Shown here: positions 1 through 8,343 of the stretch, in pieces
Layout: each line of letters begins with the position of its first letter
How positions within the stretch are numbered: the first letter of the stretch is position 1
Source: JAFEDN01 sp963844565
GTDB lineage: Bacteria > Pseudomonadota > Gammaproteobacteria > Coxiellales > Coxiellaceae
Reading direction: 5' to 3'
Assembly: GCA_963844565.1 (NCBI GenBank)
Contig: CAWJON010000002.1
Location: 124,001-188,000, forward strand
DNA length: 64,000 bases
The notes under the pieces: generated by a model
What the model was told of the DNA's origin: nothing
Seen by the model: only the letters and a program-made list of their open reading frames with translations
Database searches by the model: none
Position numbers and translations under genes: made by a program

Positions 1-1
1 C

Positions 2-451
2 ATATTAGTTGTATCTTATGGAGATATTCCTCTATTTTCTACATGTGATTTGCAGGATGCTATTAAAACCATTTGCCCATTAGGACCTTTAATTTTAAAG
101 TTAGACGTAGAAAATCCTGAGTCTCCAAAGATAATTAAGCAATATTTAGAATATCAAGATAAATACCCTAAACATGCCGCATCCAAGGCTATGATTAACA
201 CAAATATCTTCGGAAATGAGGAGTTTAATTGGGTAAGCGCTATACTGTTTTCAAAAGTTGAAGCATGTTTACTATTGGAACAAGCAAAAAATTTACCTGA
301 CATAAATTGGGGAGAACAGAAAAATGATTTTGTTCTTGTTCATAATCCATCCGCCTTATATCCACTATCAGAAAATGTATTCAATTGCGCAACTCAAGTT
401 TACATTAAAAATGACAAACTTTTGACTAGAGGGAAAGATATTTTCTCATAA
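2..451 (+). CDS. 3' end of an unknown protein, cut by the window edge
   Basis: The reading frame is open from the first complete codon at position 2 to the stop at 449-451, so this is the C-terminal 149 residues of a gene that begins left of the window. A TTG at 50 could start a shorter 133-residue protein, but the open frame upstream makes truncation by the edge the simpler reading. The visible part is soluble, mixed in charge, with no clear membrane segment or catalytic motif. I do not recognise the family. It lies next to a degraded toxin-antitoxin region, so it may belong to the same accessory block. Confidence 0.55.
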   Translation: MLVVSYGDIPLFSTCDLQDAIKTICPLGPLILKLDVENPESPKIIKQYLEYQDKYPKHAASKAMINTNIFGNEEFNWVSAILFSKVEACLLLEQAKNLPDINWGEQKNDFVLVHNPSALYPLSENVFNCATQVYIKNDKLLTRGKDIFS

Positions 452-463
452 CACGACAGAGGT

Positions 464-640
464 GTCAGAATCGATAAAAAATTTAAAAAACATCTTTAAT
501 TCAGACCATTGTCTTAAAAAAATCCGTCATGCTTGACACAAATGAATTGTAAAATACCATCTAGTCTGACATGCCCATGCTTTTTAAGGTTAATCCCTTG
601 TCTTAATGCGGTTTTTAATTTTTTTTATCGACTCTGCACT
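464..640. repeat. Degenerate MITE-like inverted repeat
   Basis: The left end (about 466-510) carries ATCGATAAAAAATTT and a later GTCTTA. The right end (586-633) carries the same motifs in reverse complement, ending in TTTTTTATCGACT. The right arm recurs with some changes at about 10605-10653. The gap between the flanking genes (452-772) shows no convincing gene. I read it as the remains of a small non-coding mobile element; the exact ends are uncertain. Confidence 0.4.
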
Positions 641-772
641 GGCCTTTTGCCGGCCTTTGTGGCATCAATGGCTTGGTTAGACACGGGTGTGAATATATGC
701 TAGATTAAGCATATCAGGACACGGAAGACCATAGATCAAAAGTATGGATATTTGATTTTGGAGAATCTTTTA

Positions 773-1125
773 ATGGTCCAGCAGTTAGAATGGGTAGGTA
801 GTAGTAAAAAAGACCTGCTAAAATTTCCTGAAGAAGTTCGCAAAGAGATTGGGTTTGCTTTGTTTATTGCTCAATCTGGTGGGACGCATGAGTCGGTTAA
901 ATTATTTAAAGGATATGGCTCTGGCGTTTATGAAATTGTTAGTGATTACAATGCAAATGCATATAGAGCTATTTATATAGTTAATCTGGATGATAAAGTA
1001 TATGTGTTACACGCTTTTCAAAAAAAATCAAAAAGAAATATAAAATGCCAAAAGAAGAACTGTATATCGTAGAAGAAAGATTAAAAAGAGTGAGGAAGTT
1101 AAAAAATGAACAAAAAAGAAACTGA
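773..1125 (+). pseudogene. HigB/RelE-type toxin, frameshifted near its 3' end
   Basis: Starting at the ATG at 773, with GGAG about eight bases upstream, the protein reads as a phage Gp49-like HigB toxin. It has an early EWVGSSKKDL, then PEEVRKEIGFAL, a central LFKGYGSGVYEIV and a late VYVLHAFQKKSKR. After NIK the frame departs from the family and stops at 1072. In the next frame the expected tail (PKEELYIVEERLKRVRKL) continues and would stop at 1125, overlapping the antitoxin start. Restoring one A in the AAAA run at 1042-1045 rejoins the frames. Members of the family are mRNA interferases paired with an HTH antitoxin, and one follows here. The catalytic tail is lost, so I expect little or no activity unless the A-run slips. 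Confidence 0.7.
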
Positions 1126-1459
1126 AATTTCTATTTCACCATCAAGTGGTAATGTTTTTGCTGATTTAGACCTGCCTAATTCGGAAGAGTATTTAGTGAA
1201 AGCAAAACTGGCTTATGAAATTGGACAGTTAATTAAAGAAAAAAAATTAACACAACGCAAGGCTTCAGATCTTTTGGGTATCGACCAACCCAAAGTATCT
1301 GCCCTTTTAAAAGGAAAGCTTTCAGGATTTTCTATTGAAAGATTATTCCGATTCTTTGCTATGCTCAATCAAGATATTGAAATAATTATTAAACCACATA
1401 AAGGTCACAGTAAAAAACATTCTATTCCACACATTAGAGTCATTCATGCAGCTGCTTAA
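1106..1459 (+). CDS. HigA-like HTH antitoxin
   Basis: This 117-residue protein has a helix-turn-helix in the XRE/HTH_37 style at about residues 45-75 (KKLTQRKASDLLGIDQPKVSALLKG, with the recognition helix in the second half). That is the usual layout of antitoxins paired with Gp49-like HigB toxins. It begins just inside the intact-frame end of the preceding toxin, and GAGG lies about ten bases upstream of ATG 1106. Such antitoxins bind and neutralise the toxin and repress their own promoter. The last 20 residues, rich in Lys and His, look longer than usual. The partner toxin is frameshifted, so this may be an orphan antitoxin under decay. Confidence 0.8.
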   Translation: MNKKETEISISPSSGNVFADLDLPNSEEYLVKAKLAYEIGQLIKEKKLTQRKASDLLGIDQPKVSALLKGKLSGFSIERLFRFFAMLNQDIEIIIKPHKGHSKKHSIPHIRVIHAAA

Positions 1460-1482
1460 AAAAGCGGGTAATAGCTATTGGC

Positions 1483-1758
1483 ATGAAAGCCTACTATGCG
1501 CGTTTATCGGATAGAATGATAACTTATGGCCCTCATTTGGGCATGCCTTTTACAAGAGCAATGAAAGATGGTATTAGCAGAATTTTTTTCTGCCATCGAC
1601 ATTCTCCCACTATAGAAACATTGCGCAAATACGCTCAAGCTGTGGGATGCGAGTTAGTTATCCAACTGGTTAGAAGTCGCGCTACTCTTAAAAAGAAAGC
1701 TTCTGTAAGACGTAATCGAAAAAAAGTGTCAGCGCAAAATAGAAATGAAACCACATAG
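1483..1758 (+). pseudogene. Fused scraps of a second toxin and its antitoxin
   Basis: The first 37 residues match the N-terminal part of a RelE/Gp49-like toxin (YARLSDRMITYGPHLGMP, then TRAMKDGI and SRIFFC). The ELR section normally found between DG and the RIFF strand is missing. Directly after, HSPTIETLRKYAQAVGCEL is the end of an XRE antitoxin that would normally be a separate gene. An internal deletion has therefore joined the two genes in frame. The Lys/Arg-rich tail is unlike either family. A working product is unlikely, since both the toxin core and the antitoxin HTH are gone. Confidence 0.65.
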
Positions 1759-1765
1759 ATTGGTA

Positions 1766-1791
1766 TCACACGTGTCAGGCTTGCAATTTCG
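1766..1791 (+). repeat. 26-bp repeat, copy 1
   Basis: These 26 bases, beginning TCACACGTGTCAGG, recur exactly at 8123-8148. Both copies lie just past the broken 3' end of a gene. The start holds the palindrome CACACGTGTC-like CACGTG. Its role is unknown; it may be the edge of a lost mobile element. Confidence 0.6.
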
Positions 1792-1812
1792 CATATTCAG
1801 AACGAGCCGGCA

Positions 1813-1927
1813 ATTTGTAAGACACTTGCAGGCGTGAACGGAGCTGGAAAAACCAGTTCTGCACTGGCCTTGTTGCGCGATACATCTACGAATAGATGAC
1901 TATGTGAATGCAGATATCCTTGAATTA
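1813..1927 (+). pseudogene. Scrap of a zeta-toxin-like P-loop ATPase
   Basis: In the frame of position 1825 the sequence encodes LAGVNGAGKTS, a Walker A motif of the kind that opens zeta-toxin-like ATPases, followed by a stop at about 1897. One frame over, from 1889, comes DDYVNADIL, which resembles the VNAD motif that follows the P-loop in the same family. The order is right but the spacing is much too short and the frames differ, so only a deleted remnant is left. This is recognition by motif only. Confidence 0.45.
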
Positions 1928-1943
1928 TAATGAAAAGGGAGAT

Positions 1944-2171
1944 ATGAATATTTTTCGATATAAAAATTTTATAGGTTCTATTGAAGCAAATGCTGAAGAT
2001 AAAATTCTTTATGGAAAATTGCTTTACATTACAGACTTAATAACTTATGAGGCCGAAACAATTTCTGATTTAGAAATAGAATTTAAAAAATCAGTTAATG
2101 ATTATTTGGAAACTTGCAAACAATTAAAGCGAGAATCGATGAAGCTTCGCTGTAACCTGCCGCTGGATTAA
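1944..2171 (+). pseudogene. HicB-like antitoxin, 3' truncated
   Basis: From ATG 1944, with AAGGGA upstream, the product reads YKNFIGSIEANAEDKILYGK then ITDLITYEAETISDLEIEFK and VNDYLETCKQL, the typical DUF1902/HicB-like fold of antitoxins. The family normally continues into a DNA-binding RHH or HTH segment. Here the last residues (MKLRCNLPLD) are read from the antisense strand of the neighbouring AbiEii remnant, so a deletion joined the two loci at about 2135. No hicA toxin is visible upstream. The frame is open and could still make a 75-residue protein. Confidence 0.6.
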
Positions 2172-2344
2172 AAAATAATTTATGCAGGGCAAGTACCTCC
2201 GCGAAAAGCCAATTCTTTTCTCAGCAAAGAATCAGAGAAAATATCAATAATAATGCGTGATAAAATGAGGTCTTGTTCGACTTGCATGTCGTCAGGCCAA
2301 GGTGAAACTTGCCGCCATTGGGTAATTTGTGCCATAGGAATCAT
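2130..2344 (-). pseudogene. AbiEii-like nucleotidyltransferase toxin, N-terminal remnant with frameshift
   Basis: Read on the minus strand from ATG 2344, the 54-residue frame matches the start of AbiEii/JHP0379 family toxins: ITQWRQVSPWPDD, QVEQDLILSR, FSDSLLRKELAFRGGT. It then hits a stop at 2180. Removing a single T in ACTTGCC restores TALHKLFFNPAAGYSE, the family's next block. After about 2130 homology ends, where the truncated HicB-like gene begins on the other strand. The ATG overlaps the stop (ATGA) of an upstream minus-strand frame, consistent with the usual antitoxin-toxin coupling of abiE operons. Confidence 0.65.
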
Positions 2345-2494
2345 TCATCAATCTCAACTTCAGTATTTACAATAATTTTCCATTTTCTATTGCGCGCTGA
2401 GGTTTTGTAAGGTGCGCGCGCTGATAATAACGCCTAATTGAGATTTCCCTTAGCTAGCGCTGAGTTAATTTTATTTGCTATAGATAGATCACTT

Positions 2495-2560
2495 AGGATC
2501 AAGTCCTTAATCCTGAATTAAATATTACGGTTTTTAATTCAGAATTAAGCACTTGATCCT
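2495..2560. repeat. Long imperfect hairpin between genes
   Basis: AGGATCAAGT at 2495 pairs with ACTTGATCCT at 2551-2560, and the inner arms (TTAAT, CTGAATTAAA against TTTAATTCAG, ATTAA) also pair, giving a stem of more than 20 bp with small bulges. There is no T-run after it, so it is not a clear terminator. It lies downstream of the Ser-rich gene. The rest of 2345-2601 holds only a minus-strand frame ending at 2341 (EIDE stop), likely the end of the AbiE antitoxin partner. Confidence 0.5.
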
Positions 2561-2601
2561 CGTGATTTTAAATAACGGGTGAAAATGTTTTTCTGGTTCA
2601 G

Positions 2602-4329
2602 CTACATGCTTGGGCCCTCGGAACTAGGCTCAAGTTTCGTTTTAATTTGGGAAGGTGGAATAGGTTTGTGTTTTTTAAAACTTGAAAAAACCGAGTGTGT
2701 GAAACCAGGCATCACCCCAGAACTAAAACTAGAACTAGAACTAGAACTAAAACTAGAACTAGAACTAGAACTAGAACTAGAACTGGAACTGGAACTGGAA
2801 CTGGAACTGGAACTGGAACTAGAATTATCACCAGGCAATAAAAGAATAGGTGGTTTAGGGGTTATTCTGTCTAGAAAAGTTTTTAGTGGTTCTCGGGGAG
2901 CTATAACCCTTGGATCGCCTTTTTTTTCGTCTGACTCCTCAATTTGGTGGGGTACTCCTAACTCAACGGAAGCCAAAGCCTTTCTTACCGCGCTTATATC
3001 CTTGGGTATCATTTTACTAACATCATCAATATAAGCTTTTAGAATATTATTTATATCAACTAATCCCGCCAACTGTTCAATCATTGTATTTAAATTTTCA
3101 TTTATTTTTTTACTTTTTATTCTACAGTTTTCTATGGTTTTTTCTACACTTCGTAAATAAAAAATAAAAGAGCAAATCTCTTTGCACGCTAATGGATCTT
3201 GAGGAAACATCAACATGGTTTGCGCTATCTCATCTTCAGAGATTTCAGCTTCTGGGTCATTACTAGATTCACTTTGGTTACTTTCAGCGCTTAAGTTTCG
3301 CAATAAAAAACAGGCATTGGTCACTTCAGTGATTTCATCACACAAAAGATTATATTGTTCAATGATTGCTACATTTTCACTAGCATACAATTGCAGTTGA
3401 GTTTTAAAATCTTTCCAAGTCTTTTCTAAATAATTCCGACGTTTTATTTCTTCATTTGCTATTTGTTCCAATTTTTCTGATTTTTCAGTAAAAAATGAGA
3501 AAGGATCTGGTGAGCCAGGTTTGCCGCCAGTAATTAGAAATTCCTGCGCGGTTTTTTTCTGCAATTCAACAGTGCAAAAAATGCAGGGTCTCATTTCTTT
3601 AATCTCAATTGGTGTTATTGTATAAAATGATTCATGGCTAAGCATTTCAGGTTTTTTACCGATATTTCGATAATAAAGCAGGGCGCTTACGAAAGTTTTA
3701 GCTTGAGCGCCCGGAAGTAACGATTCTGTATAATGAGAAAATATTTCAGAAAATTTAGCGGAATTGCTGTATGAGAGTGCAACTATTTCATTCCAGATAT
3801 CCGAACGGCTTATAAATGCAATGAATAGTACTTGAGATATTTTAAATTCAAATAATCTCGTTAACATCTGGTTATATCGAGTGTAAGAAGGGTAGCTTCG
3901 ATGTATTTCAGCAAGGATATCCGCTAAATAGGCTATATTTTCTTTTATTAAATAATTTTGACCGCGTAAGATAACGATTTCAATTATTTCATCAATAAAT
4001 AGAAATTCATTAAAATGGGTAAATCCTTTCTCGTTATTTTTCTGTTTCTGTTTACAGGTTGTTAATGCTTGGTAAATAAGGCTGTTGACGCTTTGGGCAG
4101 ATATAGCTCTAGAAGTTATAATAGAATTAAGTTGCTGCATCATATCAGATTCAAACCAGTTGAGTGGTTTTTGCTTAAATGAAGCGTCTTTTAAGTCTGA
4201 CCTTAAGCGTTGAACTTGTCTTTCTGCTAGTGATTCGAATTGTTGATTATTAATTGAAATTTTTTCATCAGATCCATCTACTATACCGCTATCTAGCAGC
4301 GCTTCTCCATCTAATTTCCTTTTCTTCAT
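2602..4329 (-). CDS. Unknown 575-residue protein with a poly-Ser tract; effector-like
   Basis: This is a large soluble protein with no signal peptide and no family I recognise. The first 450 residues look helical, with Gln/Lys/Glu-rich stretches that could form coiled coils (around 265-300 and 395-440). At about residues 502-537 comes a run of almost pure serine broken by two Phe, then a short basic Pro-containing tail ending in EGPSM. AGGAG lies upstream of ATG 4329. Long, orphan, soluble proteins with low-complexity linkers are common among type IV effectors of Legionella and Coxiella, but no secretion signal can be proved here. The Ser tract is encoded by a hexanucleotide repeat and may vary in length. 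Confidence 0.7.
   Translation of the reverse strand: MKKRKLDGEALLDSGIVDGSDEKISINNQQFESLAERQVQRLRSDLKDASFKQKPLNWFESDMMQQLNSIITSRAISAQSVNSLIYQALTTCKQKQKNNEKGFTHFNEFLFIDEIIEIVILRGQNYLIKENIAYLADILAEIHRSYPSYTRYNQMLTRLFEFKISQVLFIAFISRSDIWNEIVALSYSNSAKFSEIFSHYTESLLPGAQAKTFVSALLYYRNIGKKPEMLSHESFYTITPIEIKEMRPCIFCTVELQKKTAQEFLITGGKPGSPDPFSFFTEKSEKLEQIANEEIKRRNYLEKTWKDFKTQLQLYASENVAIIEQYNLLCDEITEVTNACFLLRNLSAESNQSESSNDPEAEISEDEIAQTMLMFPQDPLACKEICSFIFYLRSVEKTIENCRIKSKKINENLNTMIEQLAGLVDINNILKAYIDDVSKMIPKDISAVRKALASVELGVPHQIEESDEKKGDPRVIAPREPLKTFLDRITPKPPILLLPGDNSSSSSSSSSSSSSSSSSSSSSSSSFSSSSSSSFSSGVMPGFTHSVFSSFKKHKPIPPSQIKTKLEPSSEGPSM
2719..2824. repeat. Hexanucleotide microsatellite encoding poly-Ser
   Basis: About 17 tandem copies of a six-base unit, AACTAG or AACTGG with AACTAA variants, lie inside the Ser-rich gene. 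On the coding strand each unit is a pair of serine codons (AGT with TCT or TCC). Gain or loss of a unit keeps the frame and changes the linker by two residues. Confidence 0.9.
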
Positions 4330-4724
4330 CCTTATTCTCCTTCCATTAAGTTAATATCTTACCGAGTCATTTTAATCTACCCTGTTTATGCTGTCAAGAA
4401 ATAATCAAAGCAAATAGGAGTTGACTTGTGTTGTGGGTAAAGTGGTTAATATCTTATTTATTACAAAATTCAAAATATAGTTTTTTAGTGAACATATGAC
4501 TTGACTGATGTAGAGTTAAACGGTATTTTAATAAAAATTACCGTTGTCAAAAAAAATGAGCGTGGAGCATAGAATAAGGATATAAACTAAAATGCTAAGC
4601 TTTCAAACTCTCAATCAAGTAAAATTATTTTCTCCGTATCGCCTGAATGTCTTGTGGATGTCTTACTTATTGGCCAGATTATATCTAATTTTAGACGCAT
4701 TTACATAGATTAAGGAGAAATAAT
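4330..4724. promoter_or_regulatory. Divergent promoter region with a repeated 12-mer
   Basis: This 395-base gap separates two divergently read effector-like genes. GTTAATATCTTA occurs at 4350-4361 and again at 4445-4456, once near each gene. The core TTAATAT resembles the cTTAATatT half-site bound by PmrA upstream of Legionella effectors, but the tandem spacing of a true PmrA box is not seen, so this is a suggestion only. I see no further gene in the gap. Confidence 0.35.
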
Positions 4725-6329
4725 ATGCCATTAGATGCTAAGAATCAAAAATTGTTATCAACGGCCCTTAAGGATTTAAATCCTGCCACACGCCAGTTTT
4801 TTCAGAAGTTGCTGCCGCAACTAGCCGAGCAAAGTACGTGGTTTAAAAAAGTTTTAGAACGAATGATCTTCGAGGGTTGGAGGTTTGTTATTGGCCCAGA
4901 AAAAGGCGCTTTTGCAACGTCTTATCCGACCGAGAAAACACTCGCTTTAATCGATTTTACTTCTCTTAACCCCGCTATTCCACAACAAGTGTTAACAACT
5001 TCTCTATCCTTTTACATCCGCCATGAATTGACCCATTCCCGCGATTATATCTTTGGAACTCAGGCTGAGTACGAGCATACTATCGAGATTGCTAATTTAT
5101 TGTTTAATGTAATACATTGCATTTCTAATTATAATTTGATTAATCATACTGCATTAAGTCAATTTGCTCCCATGATTTACTCAAATAATGTTACTCAAGG
5201 TAATGTTAAACTAACGCTCATTGCGCAGCCACATCTGCAAACTATAGTCGCTAAATTACGCTCACAGGGTAGTTCTGCAGATAGTGAGGGTTCGTATATA
5301 TTAAATTTATATACCCTCTATAAATCTTTCAATCAGTTTATAAGCATTGTTACTTATGATGTGGCTTTGGTCTTAGAAAAATTTTATGACACTACTCAAA
5401 AAATAAATTTTAAAAAATCTATTGGATCTAAAAAATTGGATTTATGGCAATCTTTGAGTTTACCACAGCGCCAAATACTGGATGCTTTGTTTTTAGTAGG
5501 GCGCAGAGTTAAGGAAAATATTCGCCAAGAACCCGTCTGTTTTCCGAGATTCTCAGATTGTTTATCGTTGTTTAAAGAAGACTGTTTACTGCAACTGTTG
5601 GAGTGTTATTCTGATCTGCCCGAAGGGAAAGCATTTTATTATAAGGTTCAAGCTATGCTGGAAATTCATGCCAGCTTGAACGAACACACTGAGGGAGATT
5701 TATTTCAGGTTGAAGACTTTTTAAATTTATGCCCTGCACCTGAAGAAATGCCGCGTATTAAATATTCCCCAAGTGAATCACTGTCGAATTCTGCTTCTCT
5801 TAAAGTTTCTGGCGCCAGTTTTGCTCAGGGCGCTGAGCCAAACCGATTTGCCATTGATATCCAATTAGCCGGTCGTGCAGCATTTTATGCGGTTTTTTAT
5901 GGATTTATTGATGAAGCTACCCAATACTATTTTATCAAGCCCGGCGTCAAGAATGCTTCACTAATAAAATTAAGTATTAATATAGGTATGGTAATAAGTG
6001 TGGGTTACTTAGAGTTTAATTTGGCTGAAAAAAATCAATCTTCCTTGGTTGGGCAGTTGGTTTTACCCATTACATTGACGATGGTGCAACAATTGTTGCA
6101 AACATTTATCAATCTTATCCCTTCTACTCAAATTAAATCCGCGATTAACCGTACAATGAGCGCAGCGTTAGTGACCTCACAACTAATCATCGGCGGAGCG
6201 GCTCAGACCGTTGTGAATTTGAGCGCCGGGATAGTTGGTGGTTTGGCTGGAGCACAACTATTCAAGTGGATGAACTTCGTAGCCAGTCCTAGTGAGGTTA
6301 CCAACAACAATGTTTTTAAAACTATTTGA
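4725..6329 (+). CDS. Unknown protein with an HExxH metalloprotease motif and hydrophobic C-terminus
   Basis: This 534-residue protein starts at ATG 4725 with AAGGAG seven bases upstream. Residues 100-104 are HELTH, preceded by SFYIR and followed by SRDY, which fits the zinc-binding HExxH helix of zincin metalloproteases; the third ligand cannot be assigned by eye. There is no signal peptide. From about residue 375 on, several hydrophobic, Gly/Ala-rich stretches could insert into membranes. The rest shows no family I know. It stands alone, divergent from the Ser-rich gene. A host-targeted protease is an attractive inference, but HExxH occurs by chance often enough that the assignment is moderate. 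Confidence 0.65.
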   Translation: MPLDAKNQKLLSTALKDLNPATRQFFQKLLPQLAEQSTWFKKVLERMIFEGWRFVIGPEKGAFATSYPTEKTLALIDFTSLNPAIPQQVLTTSLSFYIRHELTHSRDYIFGTQAEYEHTIEIANLLFNVIHCISNYNLINHTALSQFAPMIYSNNVTQGNVKLTLIAQPHLQTIVAKLRSQGSSADSEGSYILNLYTLYKSFNQFISIVTYDVALVLEKFYDTTQKINFKKSIGSKKLDLWQSLSLPQRQILDALFLVGRRVKENIRQEPVCFPRFSDCLSLFKEDCLLQLLECYSDLPEGKAFYYKVQAMLEIHASLNEHTEGDLFQVEDFLNLCPAPEEMPRIKYSPSESLSNSASLKVSGASFAQGAEPNRFAIDIQLAGRAAFYAVFYGFIDEATQYYFIKPGVKNASLIKLSINIGMVISVGYLEFNLAEKNQSSLVGQLVLPITLTMVQQLLQTFINLIPSTQIKSAINRTMSAALVTSQLIIGGAAQTVVNLSAGIVGGLAGAQLFKWMNFVASPSEVTNNNVFKTI

Positions 6330-6405
6330 TGTGCCTATTATAAATTTTTTCAGGACTATGGTTATCGATTTGGGTGATGAATATGCATTTTTATCCTTAC
6401 ATTTT

Positions 6406-7401
6406 TTATTTGAATGAAAGCGGCGAGGGTGATGGGAGCAAATATTTATTACCGAATTTCGTTCTATGATTCATTTCAGAGTCTACTATGGATTCTTCTA
6501 ATTGTTTACGCATGTCTTTCAATATTTTGCGGACCATAGTTGGAAAGCTTTGGTAAATCTCAATAGGTATAGCAAAATCAAAACTTATTGTTAATAATTG
6601 TGCCTTAAAATAATAATCCAACTCAGGATCTAAGCCTGAAGTTATAAACTTCTCATAGACTGTACTAACTTCAGAACAAATGCCGCCGCTTTCATGATAA
6701 ATCCAGGTGTCGAGAATGGATGCTGGATTTGTTTTTCTGGCTAATTGACGATAAAAAGGTCTAATCAGGGGTTCAGAGAGTATAAGCTCTCTACCATAAC
6801 CGTTTGTCACCACAAATTGATGGTCCCATTTTTCACCTCGAGTTTGATATACTTGAAGTGGGAAAGTTTGTGTCCAATTCCAATTGTTTCTAATAAATTG
6901 ACTAATCTTAGGTATCATCATAAGCGCAACATGTTCACCGCAACGACCCGGGGTTCTTGGATCATAAGTAGCAAAGTTGACTTGCAATAGTTTTAACGCC
7001 TTTGCCCTACGAAAGGCTTCTTTTAGGCGAGATTTTTCATCGTGACTTATACCAGTTATATATTTCTCACAAGTTCGCTCAAATTTTGAAATCCATTTGT
7101 CGCTTTTATCTGCATTTTTCTGTCGTAATTCCACTAGAAAAGAAGAGCTATTAGCTGAAATTTCTACCGGAATAAATCTCGAGCATGAACGGATGGGGGA
7201 TTCTTTTTTTTCAAAAAAGCTAGGCCCATTGTGAAGGTAGATGACCCTAGCAGAAGCAATCATTGCGCAGACAGTCAAAGCAAAAGGTGATTTCCTCGAA
7301 AGAGCATAATATAAAAGACTCAAAAGCGAGATGGAAAAAAAAATGCTTTCGCAATCAGATATTGTAAATGTATTATTTCGCATATCTTGTGATTTTAGCA
7401 T
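6406..7401 (-). CDS. Membrane-anchored protein with a Cys-His hydrolase-like core
   Basis: The start at 7401 is favoured over 7407 because AGAAG sits six bases before it. A hydrophobic segment near residues 20-55 could anchor the protein. The core has GRCGEHVAL (Cys at about residue 156) followed 40 residues later by KWDHQFVV (His about 196) and a turn with acidic residues. This Cys...DHxF order is seen in transglutaminase-like and papain-like cysteine hydrolases, including bacterial effectors. The rest is not recognisable. It converges on the HExxH gene, with a 76-base gap. Function is unproven; loss of the Cys or His in relatives would weaken the reading. Confidence 0.6.
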   Translation of the reverse strand: MLKSQDMRNNTFTISDCESIFFSISLLSLLYYALSRKSPFALTVCAMIASARVIYLHNGPSFFEKKESPIRSCSRFIPVEISANSSSFLVELRQKNADKSDKWISKFERTCEKYITGISHDEKSRLKEAFRRAKALKLLQVNFATYDPRTPGRCGEHVALMMIPKISQFIRNNWNWTQTFPLQVYQTRGEKWDHQFVVTNGYGRELILSEPLIRPFYRQLARKTNPASILDTWIYHESGGICSEVSTVYEKFITSGLDPELDYYFKAQLLTISFDFAIPIEIYQSFPTMVRKILKDMRKQLEESIVDSEMNHRTKFGNKYLLPSPSPLSFK

Positions 7402-7544
7402 AATCATCTTCTCTAAGTCACGGTGGCCTGACCCCGACTACGCGCTTAACAACAGAGCAAAAAGAATTCTAACAATAAAAATGCTTGAATTATCTACAAA
7501 ACACGATACAATGTTGTCTGATTACAAGAAAAATGTTGTCTATT

Positions 7545-8090
7545 ATGAGAGAAAAATCAAAGCAAATTCGTCACCTTATCTTAAAAAAATGTGACCTAGA
7601 GGGCTTGAATGTAGCCTCAACTGTGGCTAAAGAATTAAAACTATCAAAACAATCTGCGGCACGGCATTTGAAAAAATTAGAAGAAGAAGGACTCGTTAAA
7701 TCCCATTTAAAAGGTCGGATGAAAACTTCCAAATTAAAAACTCTTTTTGAACAAGTTTGGAGCTTCAAAATTTCCGGCCTACATGAAGACCGTGTTTGGA
7801 GAGAAAATATTCAACCTTTACTGAAATATTTGCACGACAATATACAGAATATTTGGCAGTATGGGGTAACTGAAATGATTAATAATGCTATTGACCATTC
7901 AGAAGTTAAAGAACTAAAAATACTCTTTCAACGCAATGCTTTAAATGTCAAAATTTTAATTCAAGATGATGGTGAAGGTATATTTCATCGTATTCAACGC
8001 CTTGCTGAACTATATGATTCCCACGAGGCTATATTAGAACTTACCAAAGGGAAATTTACCACTGATCCTGCAAAACATAACAAGCGATAA
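7545..8090 (+). pseudogene. HTH plus HATPase regulator, C-terminally truncated
   Basis: From ATG 7545 (7533 and 7485 are alternatives) the protein opens with a winged helix-turn-helix (VAKELKLSKQSAARHLKKLEEEGLV). It then has a histidine-kinase-type ATPase fold, with an N box EMINNAIDHS and a G1 box DDGEGIF. Proteins of this build normally end in a STAS-like DUF4325 domain after GKFTTDP. Here the family match stops at TTDPAKHNKR and the frame ends at 8090, so about 150 residues are missing. ATGTTGTCT is repeated just upstream and may be an operator remnant. The protein may be inactive. Confidence 0.65.
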
Positions 8091-8122
8091 AAAATATGAT
8101 CTCTCGAGTAACAGCAAAGTAG

Positions 8123-8148
8123 TCACACGTGTCAGGCTTGCAATTTCG
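8123..8148 (+). repeat. 26-bp repeat, copy 2
   Basis: This matches 1766-1791 exactly and, like that copy, lies just after a truncated gene. The remaining gap to 8343 is AT-rich and probably carries the promoter of the amine oxidase gene (TATATAAT near 8226 is a possible -10). I see no gene in it. Confidence 0.6.
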
Positions 8149-8343
8149 GGTTATACCAAAATGGAGTGTGTTAGATCAGGTTAGTTTTATTTTTCTATGA
8201 AGTGGAAAAATGGGTTGGTTTAGCATATATAATTTTTTTCTTGCTTAATCTATGAAGATCAATTAAGATTTAATTCATAAGGAAATGAGCAGCAGATCAG
8301 AAGATTCGGTTTTCGCTATTAGCCCAATAAAAAGGGAGTTGGT

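Noticed and set aside
2579..3034. Plus-strand frame with a long ELELEL repeat
   Set aside because: It is the antisense reading of the poly-Ser microsatellite; the minus-strand frame is much longer, has a ribosome site and continues in ordinary sequence.
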